64,000 nt of DNA from assembly GCF_013256625.1 (NCBI RefSeq), contig NZ_CP053908.1:1364001-1428000 (forward strand), in the 5' to 3' direction. Positions 17,819 through 25,017 of this stretch are shown here, piece by piece. Origin of the DNA: Hymenobacter sp. BRD128 (GTDB lineage: Bacteria; Bacteroidota; Bacteroidia; Cytophagales; Hymenobacteraceae). How positions within the stretch are numbered: position 1 is the first letter of the stretch; the number at the start of each line of letters is the position of its first letter. The notes beneath the pieces are model-generated. The model did no database searches and had not been told where the DNA came from. It worked only from the letters and a program-made list of their open reading frames with translations. The translations under genes and the position numbers were made by a program.

Positions 17819-19732
17819 ATGTCTGCCATTCGCACGCGCACTCTGGAAGAGTACCACGCCGATTACACCCAATCTATTGAAGACCCCGATGCCTTTTGGG
17901 CCGCTGCCGCCGAGCCCTTCACCTGGCGCAAAAAGTGGGATACCGTGCGCGGCGGCGAGTTTTCGCCGGCTGGCACCAGCACCTGGTACGCCGGCGCCAC
18001 GCTCAACCTCACCGAGAACTGCCTCGACCGCCACCTGGCCAGCCGCGCCAACAAGCTAGCCATCATCTTCGAGCCCAACGACCCGAAGACGCGCCACCTG
18101 CGCCTCACCTACCGCGAGCTGCACGAGCAGGTGTGCCAGTTTGCCAACGTGCTGAAAAAGAACGGGGTGCGCAAGGGCGACCGCGTGGCCCTCTACGTGC
18201 CCATGATACCGCTGCTGGCCGTGGCCACCCTGGCCTGCGCCCGCATCGGGGCGGTGCACTCAGTGGTATTCGCTGGCTTCTCGGCCTCGGCCATTGCCGA
18301 CCGCATCAACGACGCCGATGCCGTGTGCGTCATCACGGCCGACGGCCTGAACCGGGGCGCCAAGCAAATACCCGTGAAGAGTGTGGTGGACGAGGCGCTG
18401 GCGAACTGCCCTAGCGTGCAGCGCGTCATCGTTATCGAGCACACGGGCTGGCCGGTGCAGTTGCAAGCCGGCCGCGACGTGTGGTACCACGACGAGGTGA
18501 AGGACGTGGAGAAAGACTGCCCCGCCGAGGAAATGCAGGCCGAAGACCCGCTGTTCATCCTCTACACTTCGGGCAGCACCGGCAAGCCCAAGGGCGTGGT
18601 GCACACCCAGGCCGGCTACATGGTGTGGGCCGACTACACGTTCCGCAACGTGTTCCAAATCGAGGAAAACGACGTCTACTGGTGCACCGCCGACATCGGC
18701 TGGGTTACGGGCCACACCTACGCCCTCTACGGGCCGCTGCTGGCCGGCTGCACCACGCTCTTGTTTGAGGGCGTGCCCACGTTCCCATCGCCGGGTCGGT
18801 TTTGGGAAGTCATTGACAAGCACCACGTTACGGCGTTTTATACCGCGCCTACGGCCATCCGCTCGCTCATGGCCGCACCCCTCGACCACGTGCTGGCCTA
18901 CTCGCTCAGCAGCCTGCGCGTGCTAGGGTCGGTGGGCGAGCCCATCAACGAGGAAGCCTGGCACTGGTACCACCAGCACGTGGGCAAAGGCCGCTGCCCC
19001 ATCGTGGACACCTGGTGGCAAACCGAAACCGGCGGCATCATGATTTCGGCGATGGCCGGCATTACACCCAGCGTGCCCGCTAGGGCCGGCCTGCCGCTGC
19101 CCGGCGTGCAGCCCGTGCTGCTCAACCAGGATGGCACCAAAATCGAGGGCAACGACCAGGAAGGCTACCTGGCCATCAAAGCGAGCTGGCCGGGTGTTAT
19201 CCGCACTACCTGGGGCGACCACGAGCGCTGCCGTCAGACGTATTTTCAGCCTTATCCCGGCTACTACTTCACCGGCGACGGCGCCCGGCGCGACGAAAAC
19301 GGCCTCTACCGCATCATCGGGCGCGTCGACGACGTGATAAACGTGAGCGGCCACCGCTTCGGCACCGCCGAAATCGAGAATGCCATCAACGAAAGCGAGT
19401 ACGTGGTGGAAAGCGCCGTGGTCGGCTACCCGCACGAGGTGAAGGGCCAGGGCATCTACGCCTACGTCATTTGCCAGCACGGCCTGCCCACCACCGATAT
19501 CGAGATTCAGAAAACGGAGGCTAGCATCATCGAAGCCGTGGTGGCCGCCATCGGCCGCATCGCCAAGCCCGATAAGATTCAGCTGGTGAGCGGCCTGCCC
19601 AAAACCCGCTCGGGCAAAATCATGCGCCGCATCCTGCGCAAAGTGGCCGAAGGCGAAACGTCGAACCTGGGCGACACAACCACGCTGCTCGACCCGCTGA
19701 TTGTGGACGAGATTGTGGCGGGCAGGAAGTAA
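17819..19732 (+). CDS. acs: Acetyl-CoA synthetase
   Basis: A 637-residue AMP-forming acetate:CoA ligase, normal in length. It has the N-terminal ACAS_N region (RTLEEYHADYTQSIEDPDAFW), the P-loop FILYTSGSTGKPKGVVHT, the adenine/acetate motif VDTWWQTETGGIMIS, and LPKTRSGKIMRR with the catalytic Lys at about 600, which is acetylated in many species. It sits about 100 bases after the PrpE-like gene and downstream of the symporter-kinase, matching the CrbS-acs link known in other phyla. It is the main route for scavenging acetate into acetyl-CoA in the cytoplasm. Confidence 0.96.
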   Translation: MSAIRTRTLEEYHADYTQSIEDPDAFWAAAAEPFTWRKKWDTVRGGEFSPAGTSTWYAGATLNLTENCLDRHLASRANKLAIIFEPNDPKTRHLRLTYRELHEQVCQFANVLKKNGVRKGDRVALYVPMIPLLAVATLACARIGAVHSVVFAGFSASAIADRINDADAVCVITADGLNRGAKQIPVKSVVDEALANCPSVQRVIVIEHTGWPVQLQAGRDVWYHDEVKDVEKDCPAEEMQAEDPLFILYTSGSTGKPKGVVHTQAGYMVWADYTFRNVFQIEENDVYWCTADIGWVTGHTYALYGPLLAGCTTLLFEGVPTFPSPGRFWEVIDKHHVTAFYTAPTAIRSLMAAPLDHVLAYSLSSLRVLGSVGEPINEEAWHWYHQHVGKGRCPIVDTWWQTETGGIMISAMAGITPSVPARAGLPLPGVQPVLLNQDGTKIEGNDQEGYLAIKASWPGVIRTTWGDHERCRQTYFQPYPGYYFTGDGARRDENGLYRIIGRVDDVINVSGHRFGTAEIENAINESEYVVESAVVGYPHEVKGQGIYAYVICQHGLPTTDIEIQKTEASIIEAVVAAIGRIAKPDKIQLVSGLPKTRSGKIMRRILRKVAEGETSNLGDTTTLLDPLIVDEIVAGRK

Positions 19733-19861
19733 GCAGCCGGCGCCGAAGCGATATACTGCAAAATAATTGGAAATTAATTGGTATTCAACTTGGCATAATC
19801 AACTATATAACTCACTTTTGTGGAATGAGAAGTTGATGAACCACTTATAGCTGCGTTACCC

Positions 19862-20926
19862 ATGAAATATCCATTACCCTTGCTATTGTTGCTAGCGCTG
19901 CCTGCCGTGGCGCAATACCGCCCCATGTATTCGCCCTCCCGGCCCAGCTATACCCCCAGCTACCGGCCCTCAACCGTCAACAACACCCTAACTGGCCCTA
20001 GCAGCAATTACCGGGCGCAACAGCTACAGCAGCAGCAGGCGCACCAGAATTTTCAGCGGATGCAGGACCAGCAGCGGCAGCAGATGCAGCAGTATTACTA
20101 CAATCAGCAGCGATACTTAACTCGGCAGCCGCTGGCGCTGCGCCGGCCCCCAAGCGCCCAGCAGCTAGAGCAACTGCAAGCCCAGCAGCAGCAGGCCGAG
20201 CAGCGGGCCAACGAGCAGCTCGCGCAACTAACCCAGGAGCAGCAGCACCGGCGGCAAGAGCATCCGGCTGCTAACGCCCAAGAAGCGGAAAATCAGCAAA
20301 AAGAAGATGCCCGGCAACGCACCAGACTCGCCGTGAAGAGCTACCAAGAGGTATTTTTGCCCGGCCAGATGCGCGGCGCACTGCAATCGCTGACACTCGC
20401 GCCCCAAGCGCAGCAAAGCCTGCAAGCGCTTAACAACGACTTGCTGCGCAACGCGTGGTGGCGCCAGCAAGAGGCAGCGCAAATGCAGGAAAAGGTGGCA
20501 GCCTATAGCAAGACTCTGGCCGGGCTCACGGCCGACCTGCTCGGCTTCAGTGCTGCCGAACTGCCGTCGCCCCCGGCCCCTTTCTCGGCCAGCGCTCTTC
20601 AGGAGATGCTAAGCCACGACGCGTTTGACCAAGCCACTGCCGCCCAGCTCATCCGCGAGGCTACCCTGGCCGACAAGCGCCTGGAGGGCGAGCGGCTAGC
20701 ACAGGCAGTGAAGGACTTTACGGAGGTGGGGGCAAAGCTGGCTGCTGACCCAGCCACGCCCCAAAACCAGAAGTCGCAGCGCAATGAGGTGAAGAAGCGC
20801 CTGCAACGCGTCAACCAAGAGCTACAGAGCTACTACGCCCGGATGTCCCGCCCGAGCCGGCTCCAAGAGGCGCAAAAAGCGATAATGCAAGCTACTGATA
20901 GCTACCTGGCCGGTAAAGGTAGCTGA
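19862..20926 (+). CDS. Secreted Gln-rich coiled-coil protein of unknown function
   Basis: I do not recognise this 354-residue protein. It begins with a short signal peptide (MKYPLPLLLLLALPAVAQ). Residues 20-45 are Tyr/Pro/Ser-rich (RPMYSPSRPSYTPSYRPS), and residues 50-145 are Gln-rich and low-complexity, likely coiled coil. The remainder is a predicted all-helical domain with a conserved-looking FLPGQMRGALQSL. It is probably periplasmic or surface-associated. The upstream region (19740-19860) is AT-rich and suits an independent promoter; a terminator follows. Confidence 0.72.
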   Translation: MKYPLPLLLLLALPAVAQYRPMYSPSRPSYTPSYRPSTVNNTLTGPSSNYRAQQLQQQQAHQNFQRMQDQQRQQMQQYYYNQQRYLTRQPLALRRPPSAQQLEQLQAQQQQAEQRANEQLAQLTQEQQHRRQEHPAANAQEAENQQKEDARQRTRLAVKSYQEVFLPGQMRGALQSLTLAPQAQQSLQALNNDLLRNAWWRQQEAAQMQEKVAAYSKTLAGLTADLLGFSAAELPSPPAPFSASALQEMLSHDAFDQATAAQLIREATLADKRLEGERLAQAVKDFTEVGAKLAADPATPQNQKSQRNEVKKRLQRVNQELQSYYARMSRPSRLQEAQKAIMQATDSYLAGKGS

Positions 20927-20972
20927 GCTGGCCCAGCGCGCTCGTGCCTTGACGGGCGGGCGCTGGCTACTG

Positions 20973-21009
20973 AAAAAACCGCGCTTCTGCCAGAAGTGCG
21001 GTTTTTTTG
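20973..21009. terminator. Bidirectional-looking terminator between convergent genes
   Basis: AAAAAACCGCGCTTCTG (from 20973) pairs with AGAAGTGCGGTTTTTTT (to 21008) around a CC loop, with one mismatch in the stem. It has an A-run and a T-run, so it can serve both the secreted-protein gene and the convergent fumarylacetoacetase gene. Confidence 0.85.
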
Positions 21010-21043
21010 TGCTGGCAGAGCCGGGCCGCCTATGCTCCTTTGC

Positions 21044-22354
21044 CTAGGCCGGCCCTAATACCGTGCCGCTCACCTCGCCTAGCCCAATACGCAGGCCATT
21101 CCTTTCGGCAAAGCCGCGCAGAATGACCGTATCGCCGTCGCGCAAGAAGCCGAGCTGCAAATTGTCCGATAGGTTGAGCGGCTGGGTGCCGCGCTGCGTT
21201 AGCTCCAGCAGCGAGCCTAGCGAGCCGGGTGTGGGGCCGCTGATAGTGCCCGAAGCATAAATGTCGCCCGCGTCGAGCGGGCAGCCGTTGCTGGCGTGGT
21301 GCGTCAGCTGCTGAGCCATGGTCCAATAGAGGTGCCTCATATTGGTGCGGCTGATAACGAACGGCGCCGCCGTGGCACCAGCCGGCTGAATCAGCACTTC
21401 GAGTTCAATGTCGAAATGATGCGCCCCTGTTTCTTGCAGGTAGGGCAGGGGCTGCGGCTCCTGCGCCGGCCCGGCCACCCGGAAAGGCTCCAGCGCATCG
21501 AGCGTGACGACCCAGGGCGAAACGCTGCTGGCGAAATTCTTGCCCAGAAAAGGCCCTAGCGGCTGGTACTCCCAGCTCTGAATATCGCGGGCGCTCCAAT
21601 CATTAAACAGCACGAGGCCAAAGATGTGACTCTCGGCCTCGGCTAGGGGTACTGTAGTGCCCTGCGCGGTGCCCTGGCCCACGATGAAGGCGGTTTCCAG
21701 CTCAAAATCGAGCTGCTGGGTGGGGCCAAAAACCGGCGTTTCCTGCCCGGCTAGCCTATACTGGCCGCTGGGCCGGCGCACGGGCGTGCCGCTCACCACG
21801 ATGGAGTTGGCCCGGCCGTGGTAGGCGATGGGCAGGTGCCGCCAGTTGGGCAGCAGCGGGTTATCGGGCCGAAACAGGACGCCTACGTTGGTGGCGTGTT
21901 CCAGGCTGCTGTAAAAATCGACGTAGTTAGTGGGCTTCACCGGGCGCAGCATGGTCACATCGCGCTGGCGTAGCAAGCAGGTGCGCACGGCCAGTTCGTT
22001 GTCGCGCAGGGCGGGGTTGTCGTGGCGCAGGAGCTCGCTTACGCGCTCGCGCACGGCCCGCCACGCCGCCGGCCCCAGCCGCAAAAACGCATTGAGCGAG
22101 CGCCGCCGAAACACCTTGGGCAGCGCCGCGCCCAGCGCGGGCACATCGGCCGCCAGGCTGTCGAAGTACCCTAGCTGTGCGCAGGCGTACAAATCCAAGG
22201 CGTAGCCGCCGATGGCCACCGCCAGGCGCGGGCCCCACTCGGGTACCTCCATCACTCCGAAGGGTAGGTTTTGAATCGGAAAATCGTCGGTTGGCCGGAT
22301 GTCAATCCAGGAGCGCAGGCTAGGGTCGTTGGCGGGCGAAGCAGGCATAGGCAA
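21044..22354 (-). CDS. fahA: Fumarylacetoacetase
   Basis: A 436-residue enzyme for the last step of tyrosine/homogentisate breakdown, splitting fumarylacetoacetate into fumarate and acetoacetate. The N-terminal SH3-like part contains FPIQNLPFGVM. The catalytic C-terminal domain has VKPTNYVDFYSS with metal ligands in DFELETAFIVG, then LFNDWSARDIQSWEYQPLGP and FLGKNFASSVSPWVV. Length is normal. The start at 22354 has a second ATG two codons later. No other tyrosine-degradation gene is in the window; the acetoacetate product feeds acetyl-CoA metabolism. Confidence 0.95.
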   Translation of the reverse strand: MPMPASPANDPSLRSWIDIRPTDDFPIQNLPFGVMEVPEWGPRLAVAIGGYALDLYACAQLGYFDSLAADVPALGAALPKVFRRRSLNAFLRLGPAAWRAVRERVSELLRHDNPALRDNELAVRTCLLRQRDVTMLRPVKPTNYVDFYSSLEHATNVGVLFRPDNPLLPNWRHLPIAYHGRANSIVVSGTPVRRPSGQYRLAGQETPVFGPTQQLDFELETAFIVGQGTAQGTTVPLAEAESHIFGLVLFNDWSARDIQSWEYQPLGPFLGKNFASSVSPWVVTLDALEPFRVAGPAQEPQPLPYLQETGAHHFDIELEVLIQPAGATAAPFVISRTNMRHLYWTMAQQLTHHASNGCPLDAGDIYASGTISGPTPGSLGSLLELTQRGTQPLNLSDNLQLGFLRDGDTVILRGFAERNGLRIGLGEVSGTVLGPA

Positions 22355-22393
22355 AAGTAAGCTGGGCCGAAACTTACGCGTCGGCCAAAAAAA

Positions 22394-22494
22394 CGTCTGT
22401 CATGCTGAGCTTGCGAGGCATCGCTACTGCACTGCTAGGAAAACTAACCCTAACGGTGCGAGCAAGATGCTTCGCAAGCTCAGCATGACAGACG
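22394..22494. repeat. Long palindrome, family A (copy 1)
   Basis: The 29-base arm at 22394-22422 (CGTCTGTCATGCTGAGCTTG onward) is inverted at 22466-22494 with a single mismatch. The same arm core, TCATGCTGAGCTTGCGA, recurs at 38998-39014 in another palindrome whose loop also resembles this one (GCTAGG ... CCTAAC). It lies between the divergent side of fahA and the end of the nifU-like gene. Confidence 0.88.
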
Positions 22495-22519
22495 GTAGGG
22501 GGAATCACCAAAAAGAGGG

Positions 22520-22747
22520 CTAGCGGGCCTCCACGGCCGTGATTTCGGGCACGGCCTTGCGCACGGTGTCTTCGAGGCCGGCGCGCGTCATCGGCGACAT
22601 GGGGCAGGCGCCGCAGGCACCTTCCCACTCCAGCTTCAATACGCCAGCATCGGTTATTTCGGCCACGCGCACGTTGCCGCCATCCGTGGCCAGGTAAGGA
22701 CGCAGAGAATCAAGGGCTTGCTCGACGCGGGACAAAACAGAATCCAT
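22520..22747 (-). CDS. NifU-like Fe-S scaffold domain protein
   Basis: A 75-residue stand-alone NifU C-terminal domain. It carries the conserved ATDGGNV and CGACPMS (CxxC) motifs and is predicted to hold or deliver Fe-S clusters, like the Nfu proteins. The ATG at 22747 is used; an alternative TTG two codons upstream is possible. It sits just downstream of mrp on the same strand, a common pairing of Nfu with the Mrp carrier. Confidence 0.92.
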   Translation of the reverse strand: MDSVLSRVEQALDSLRPYLATDGGNVRVAEITDAGVLKLEWEGACGACPMSPMTRAGLEDTVRKAVPEITAVEAR

Positions 22748-22847
22748 TTTCAATCAATTAACAGTTAGCAATGTGCTATAAACAGGTGGAAGCAGCAAAA
22801 TGTGCACTGCGTACTACCTGGCTAGGCTGGTAGTTCGTGCGCGCCGA

Positions 22848-23954
22848 TTAGCTGTTCATCTGCACAACGCTGGTTTTAGGGGCCACGTTGTTGCGAATGC
22901 TCACCTGCCGGGCCAGGCTTTCGGCCAGGTCGCGGAAGGTGGCCGCCGCCGGCGAATTTACATCAGCCAGCACGGCCGGGCGGCCTTCGTCGCCGGCCTC
23001 GCGCACCGCCTGAATCAGCGGCAGCTGGCCCAGCAGCGGCACGTCGTGCTTGGTGGCCAGCCGCTGGCCGCCGCCCTCGCCAAAGATATAATACTTGTTG
23101 TCAGGTAGTTCGGCCGGCGTAAACCACGCCATATTCTCGATAATGCCCAGCACCGGCACGTTAATCTGTGGCTGGCGAAACATCTGTAAGCCCTTCTGGG
23201 CATCCATCAGCGCCACGGGCTGCGGGGTGGTCACGATGATGGCGCCGGTCACGGGCACGGTTTGTACCATCGTGAGGTGAATGTCGGAGGTGCCGGGCGG
23301 CAGGTCGAGCAGCAGGTAGTCGAGCTCGCCCCAGTCTACTTCCGTAATAAACTGCTTGAGCGCCGACGAGGCCATCGGTCCGCGCCACACAATGGCGTGC
23401 TCGCTGGGGGCCAGAAAGCCGATGCTCATTAGCTTCACGCCGTACTTAATAATCGGCTCGATGAGGTTCTTGCCGGCCGGCGTCTGGTACACGTGCGGCC
23501 GGGCATCTTCCACCCCAAACATGGTGGGCATGCTCGGCCCCGAAATATCGGCGTCGATGAGGCCCACCTTGGCGCCGGCGGCGGCCAGGGCCACCGCTAG
23601 GTTGGCCGTGACGGTGCTTTTGCCCACGCCGCCCTTGCCCGAGGCAATGGCGATGATGTTCTTCACGCCGGGCAAAATGGTGTTGTTGTTGCGCATGGTG
23701 GTCACGCGCGAGGTCATCTGAATCACCACGTTGGCGTCTTTGTCCACCATCGTGTGCACGGCGCGCTCGCAGGCGTCGTGGATGAGCTGCTTGAGCGGAC
23801 AGGCGGGCGTGGTGAGCACCACGGTAAACGACACCGTGCGGCCGTCTACCTTGATGTCTTCCACCATGTTAAGGGTAATCAAATCCTGTCCCAGGTCGGG
23901 CTCTTCCACGAAGCTCAGGGCGTGGCGGACGGCTTCTATCGTTATCTCAGGCAT
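22848..23954 (-). CDS. Mrp/ApbC-family Fe-S cluster carrier ATPase
   Basis: A 368-residue P-loop NTPase of the Mrp/ApbC/Nbp35 group that transfers Fe-S clusters to apo-proteins. An N-terminal DUF59/MIP18-like domain contains VVLTTPACPLK. The deviant Walker A GKGGVGKST is at about residues 107-115, and LLDLPPGTSDIHL and the Mrp signature region follow. The usual C-terminal CxxC (as in FVCPHC) is replaced by WFTPAELPDNKYYIFG, so cluster bridging by that Cys pair is not possible here; I believe this substitution is seen in other Bacteroidota Mrp proteins. The start is the ATG at 23954. Confidence 0.92.
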   Translation of the reverse strand: MPEITIEAVRHALSFVEEPDLGQDLITLNMVEDIKVDGRTVSFTVVLTTPACPLKQLIHDACERAVHTMVDKDANVVIQMTSRVTTMRNNNTILPGVKNIIAIASGKGGVGKSTVTANLAVALAAAGAKVGLIDADISGPSMPTMFGVEDARPHVYQTPAGKNLIEPIIKYGVKLMSIGFLAPSEHAIVWRGPMASSALKQFITEVDWGELDYLLLDLPPGTSDIHLTMVQTVPVTGAIIVTTPQPVALMDAQKGLQMFRQPQINVPVLGIIENMAWFTPAELPDNKYYIFGEGGGQRLATKHDVPLLGQLPLIQAVREAGDEGRPAVLADVNSPAAATFRDLAESLARQVSIRNNVAPKTSVVQMNS

Positions 23955-24107
23955 AAGCAAATGCGCCGCTAGGGGCGTAGCTGCAAAGATAACCCGCCGG
24001 GCGGGGGATGGGTTTCGGGGGCGGGGAGTTATTAAGAGTCTATATTTGGTTCATTGCTGAATGCGGTTGAAGCCAACTTAGTTTATTAGCAAGATAAAAT
24101 ATAGCGT

Positions 24108-24932
24108 ATGCATTGGACAAGAAGAAAATTTATTAAGGCCGGACTATTGACGATGGCTATAATAGGACTAATAGATTCAGTATGGGTCGAGAAGTTCTTC
24201 ATCGAAACGAACGAGTTTTTTCTTGGTTCTTCAGAAGGCGGAGTATCTAGTATTAAAGTTGTCCAGCTATCAGATTTGCATATACAATCTGTGAATTATC
24301 AGTTGCGGCAACTTGCTAAGCGATTGAATACGTTAAAGCCAGACCTTATCCTTATTACTGGTGACGCAGTCGATAAGACAGAGAAACTACACGTCTTGGA
24401 TAAATTTCTTGGGCTCATCAATCTTGATATTAAAAAGGTAGCAATACTTGGTAATTGGGAGTACTGGGGACACGTGAATCTGGAGGCGCTAAAGCAGATT
24501 TACAATAGTAATAACTGCGATTTATTAATTAACGAGTCTAAACGTTACGCTTTTAATAAGAAAACAATAGCCATAACGGGTGTTGATGACTACGTAGGTG
24601 GGCGTGCAGACATAGCTGCTGCATTAGAATCATACCAGCAAAGCGATTTTCATATCGTGCTGAATCACTGCCCAGAATATAGCGACAGGATTTTTGAGCT
24701 AAGCGGTAAAAAACAGCCTATTAATTTTATTCTGGCTGGCCATACGCATGGTGGGCAAGTAAATATTTTCGGTTACGTGCCATTCACCCCACAAGGAAGT
24801 GGTAGATATTTAAAAGGTTGGTATGAGGATGGTACGAAGAAAATGTACGTGTCGAAAGGTATAGGAACGAGTATCTTACCTGTACGCTTCATGGCGCGGG
24901 CCGAAATCGCAATATTCAACTTAGCGACCTAA
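24108..24932 (+). CDS. Metallophosphoesterase with twin-arginine leader, AT-rich gene
   Basis: A 274-residue calcineurin-like metallophosphoesterase of the YaeI/YkuE type. The leader MHWTRRKFIKAGLLTMAIIG has a Tat-like RRKFIK followed by a hydrophobic stretch, so export or membrane anchoring is likely. Metal-site motifs are LSDLHI, ITGDAVD, GNWEYWG (usually GNHD/E, here Asn-Trp), LNHCPE and AGHTHGGQ. Related proteins act on UDP-sugar lipids or are of unknown substrate. The gene is far lower in GC than everything around it, and uses AT-ending codons, so recent acquisition is likely. A 22-base-arm hairpin follows. Confidence 0.85.
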   Translation: MHWTRRKFIKAGLLTMAIIGLIDSVWVEKFFIETNEFFLGSSEGGVSSIKVVQLSDLHIQSVNYQLRQLAKRLNTLKPDLILITGDAVDKTEKLHVLDKFLGLINLDIKKVAILGNWEYWGHVNLEALKQIYNSNNCDLLINESKRYAFNKKTIAITGVDDYVGGRADIAAALESYQQSDFHIVLNHCPEYSDRIFELSGKKQPINFILAGHTHGGQVNIFGYVPFTPQGSGRYLKGWYEDGTKKMYVSKGIGTSILPVRFMARAEIAIFNLAT

Positions 24933-24946
24933 ACTAGCTATGTATT

Positions 24947-25002
24947 ATTGCTACAAAAAGAAAAGCCTCGGCAACTGCTTAGGCTTTTCTTTTTGTAGCA
25001 AT
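24947..25002. terminator. Strong bidirectional terminator, 22-bp perfect arms
   Basis: Left arm 24947-24968 (ATTGCTACAAAAAGAAAAGC onward) is perfectly inverted at 24981-25002 with a 12-base loop. A- and T-runs are inside the arms, so it can stop transcripts from both the metallophosphoesterase gene and the convergent GH2 gene. The tip word TTGTAGCAAT is repeated in tandem just after it. Confidence 0.88.
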
Positions 25003-25017
25003 TTGTAGCAATAGTAC

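Noticed and set aside
20170..20240. Possible tandem repeat in the Gln-rich protein gene
   Set aside because: The repetition is of CAG/CAA codons within a low-complexity coding region, not a defined DNA repeat unit.
22394..22494. Reading the long palindromes as CRISPR repeats or tRNA
   Set aside because: Single copies per site with inverted, not direct, arrangement; no spacer array, no cloverleaf or CCA end.
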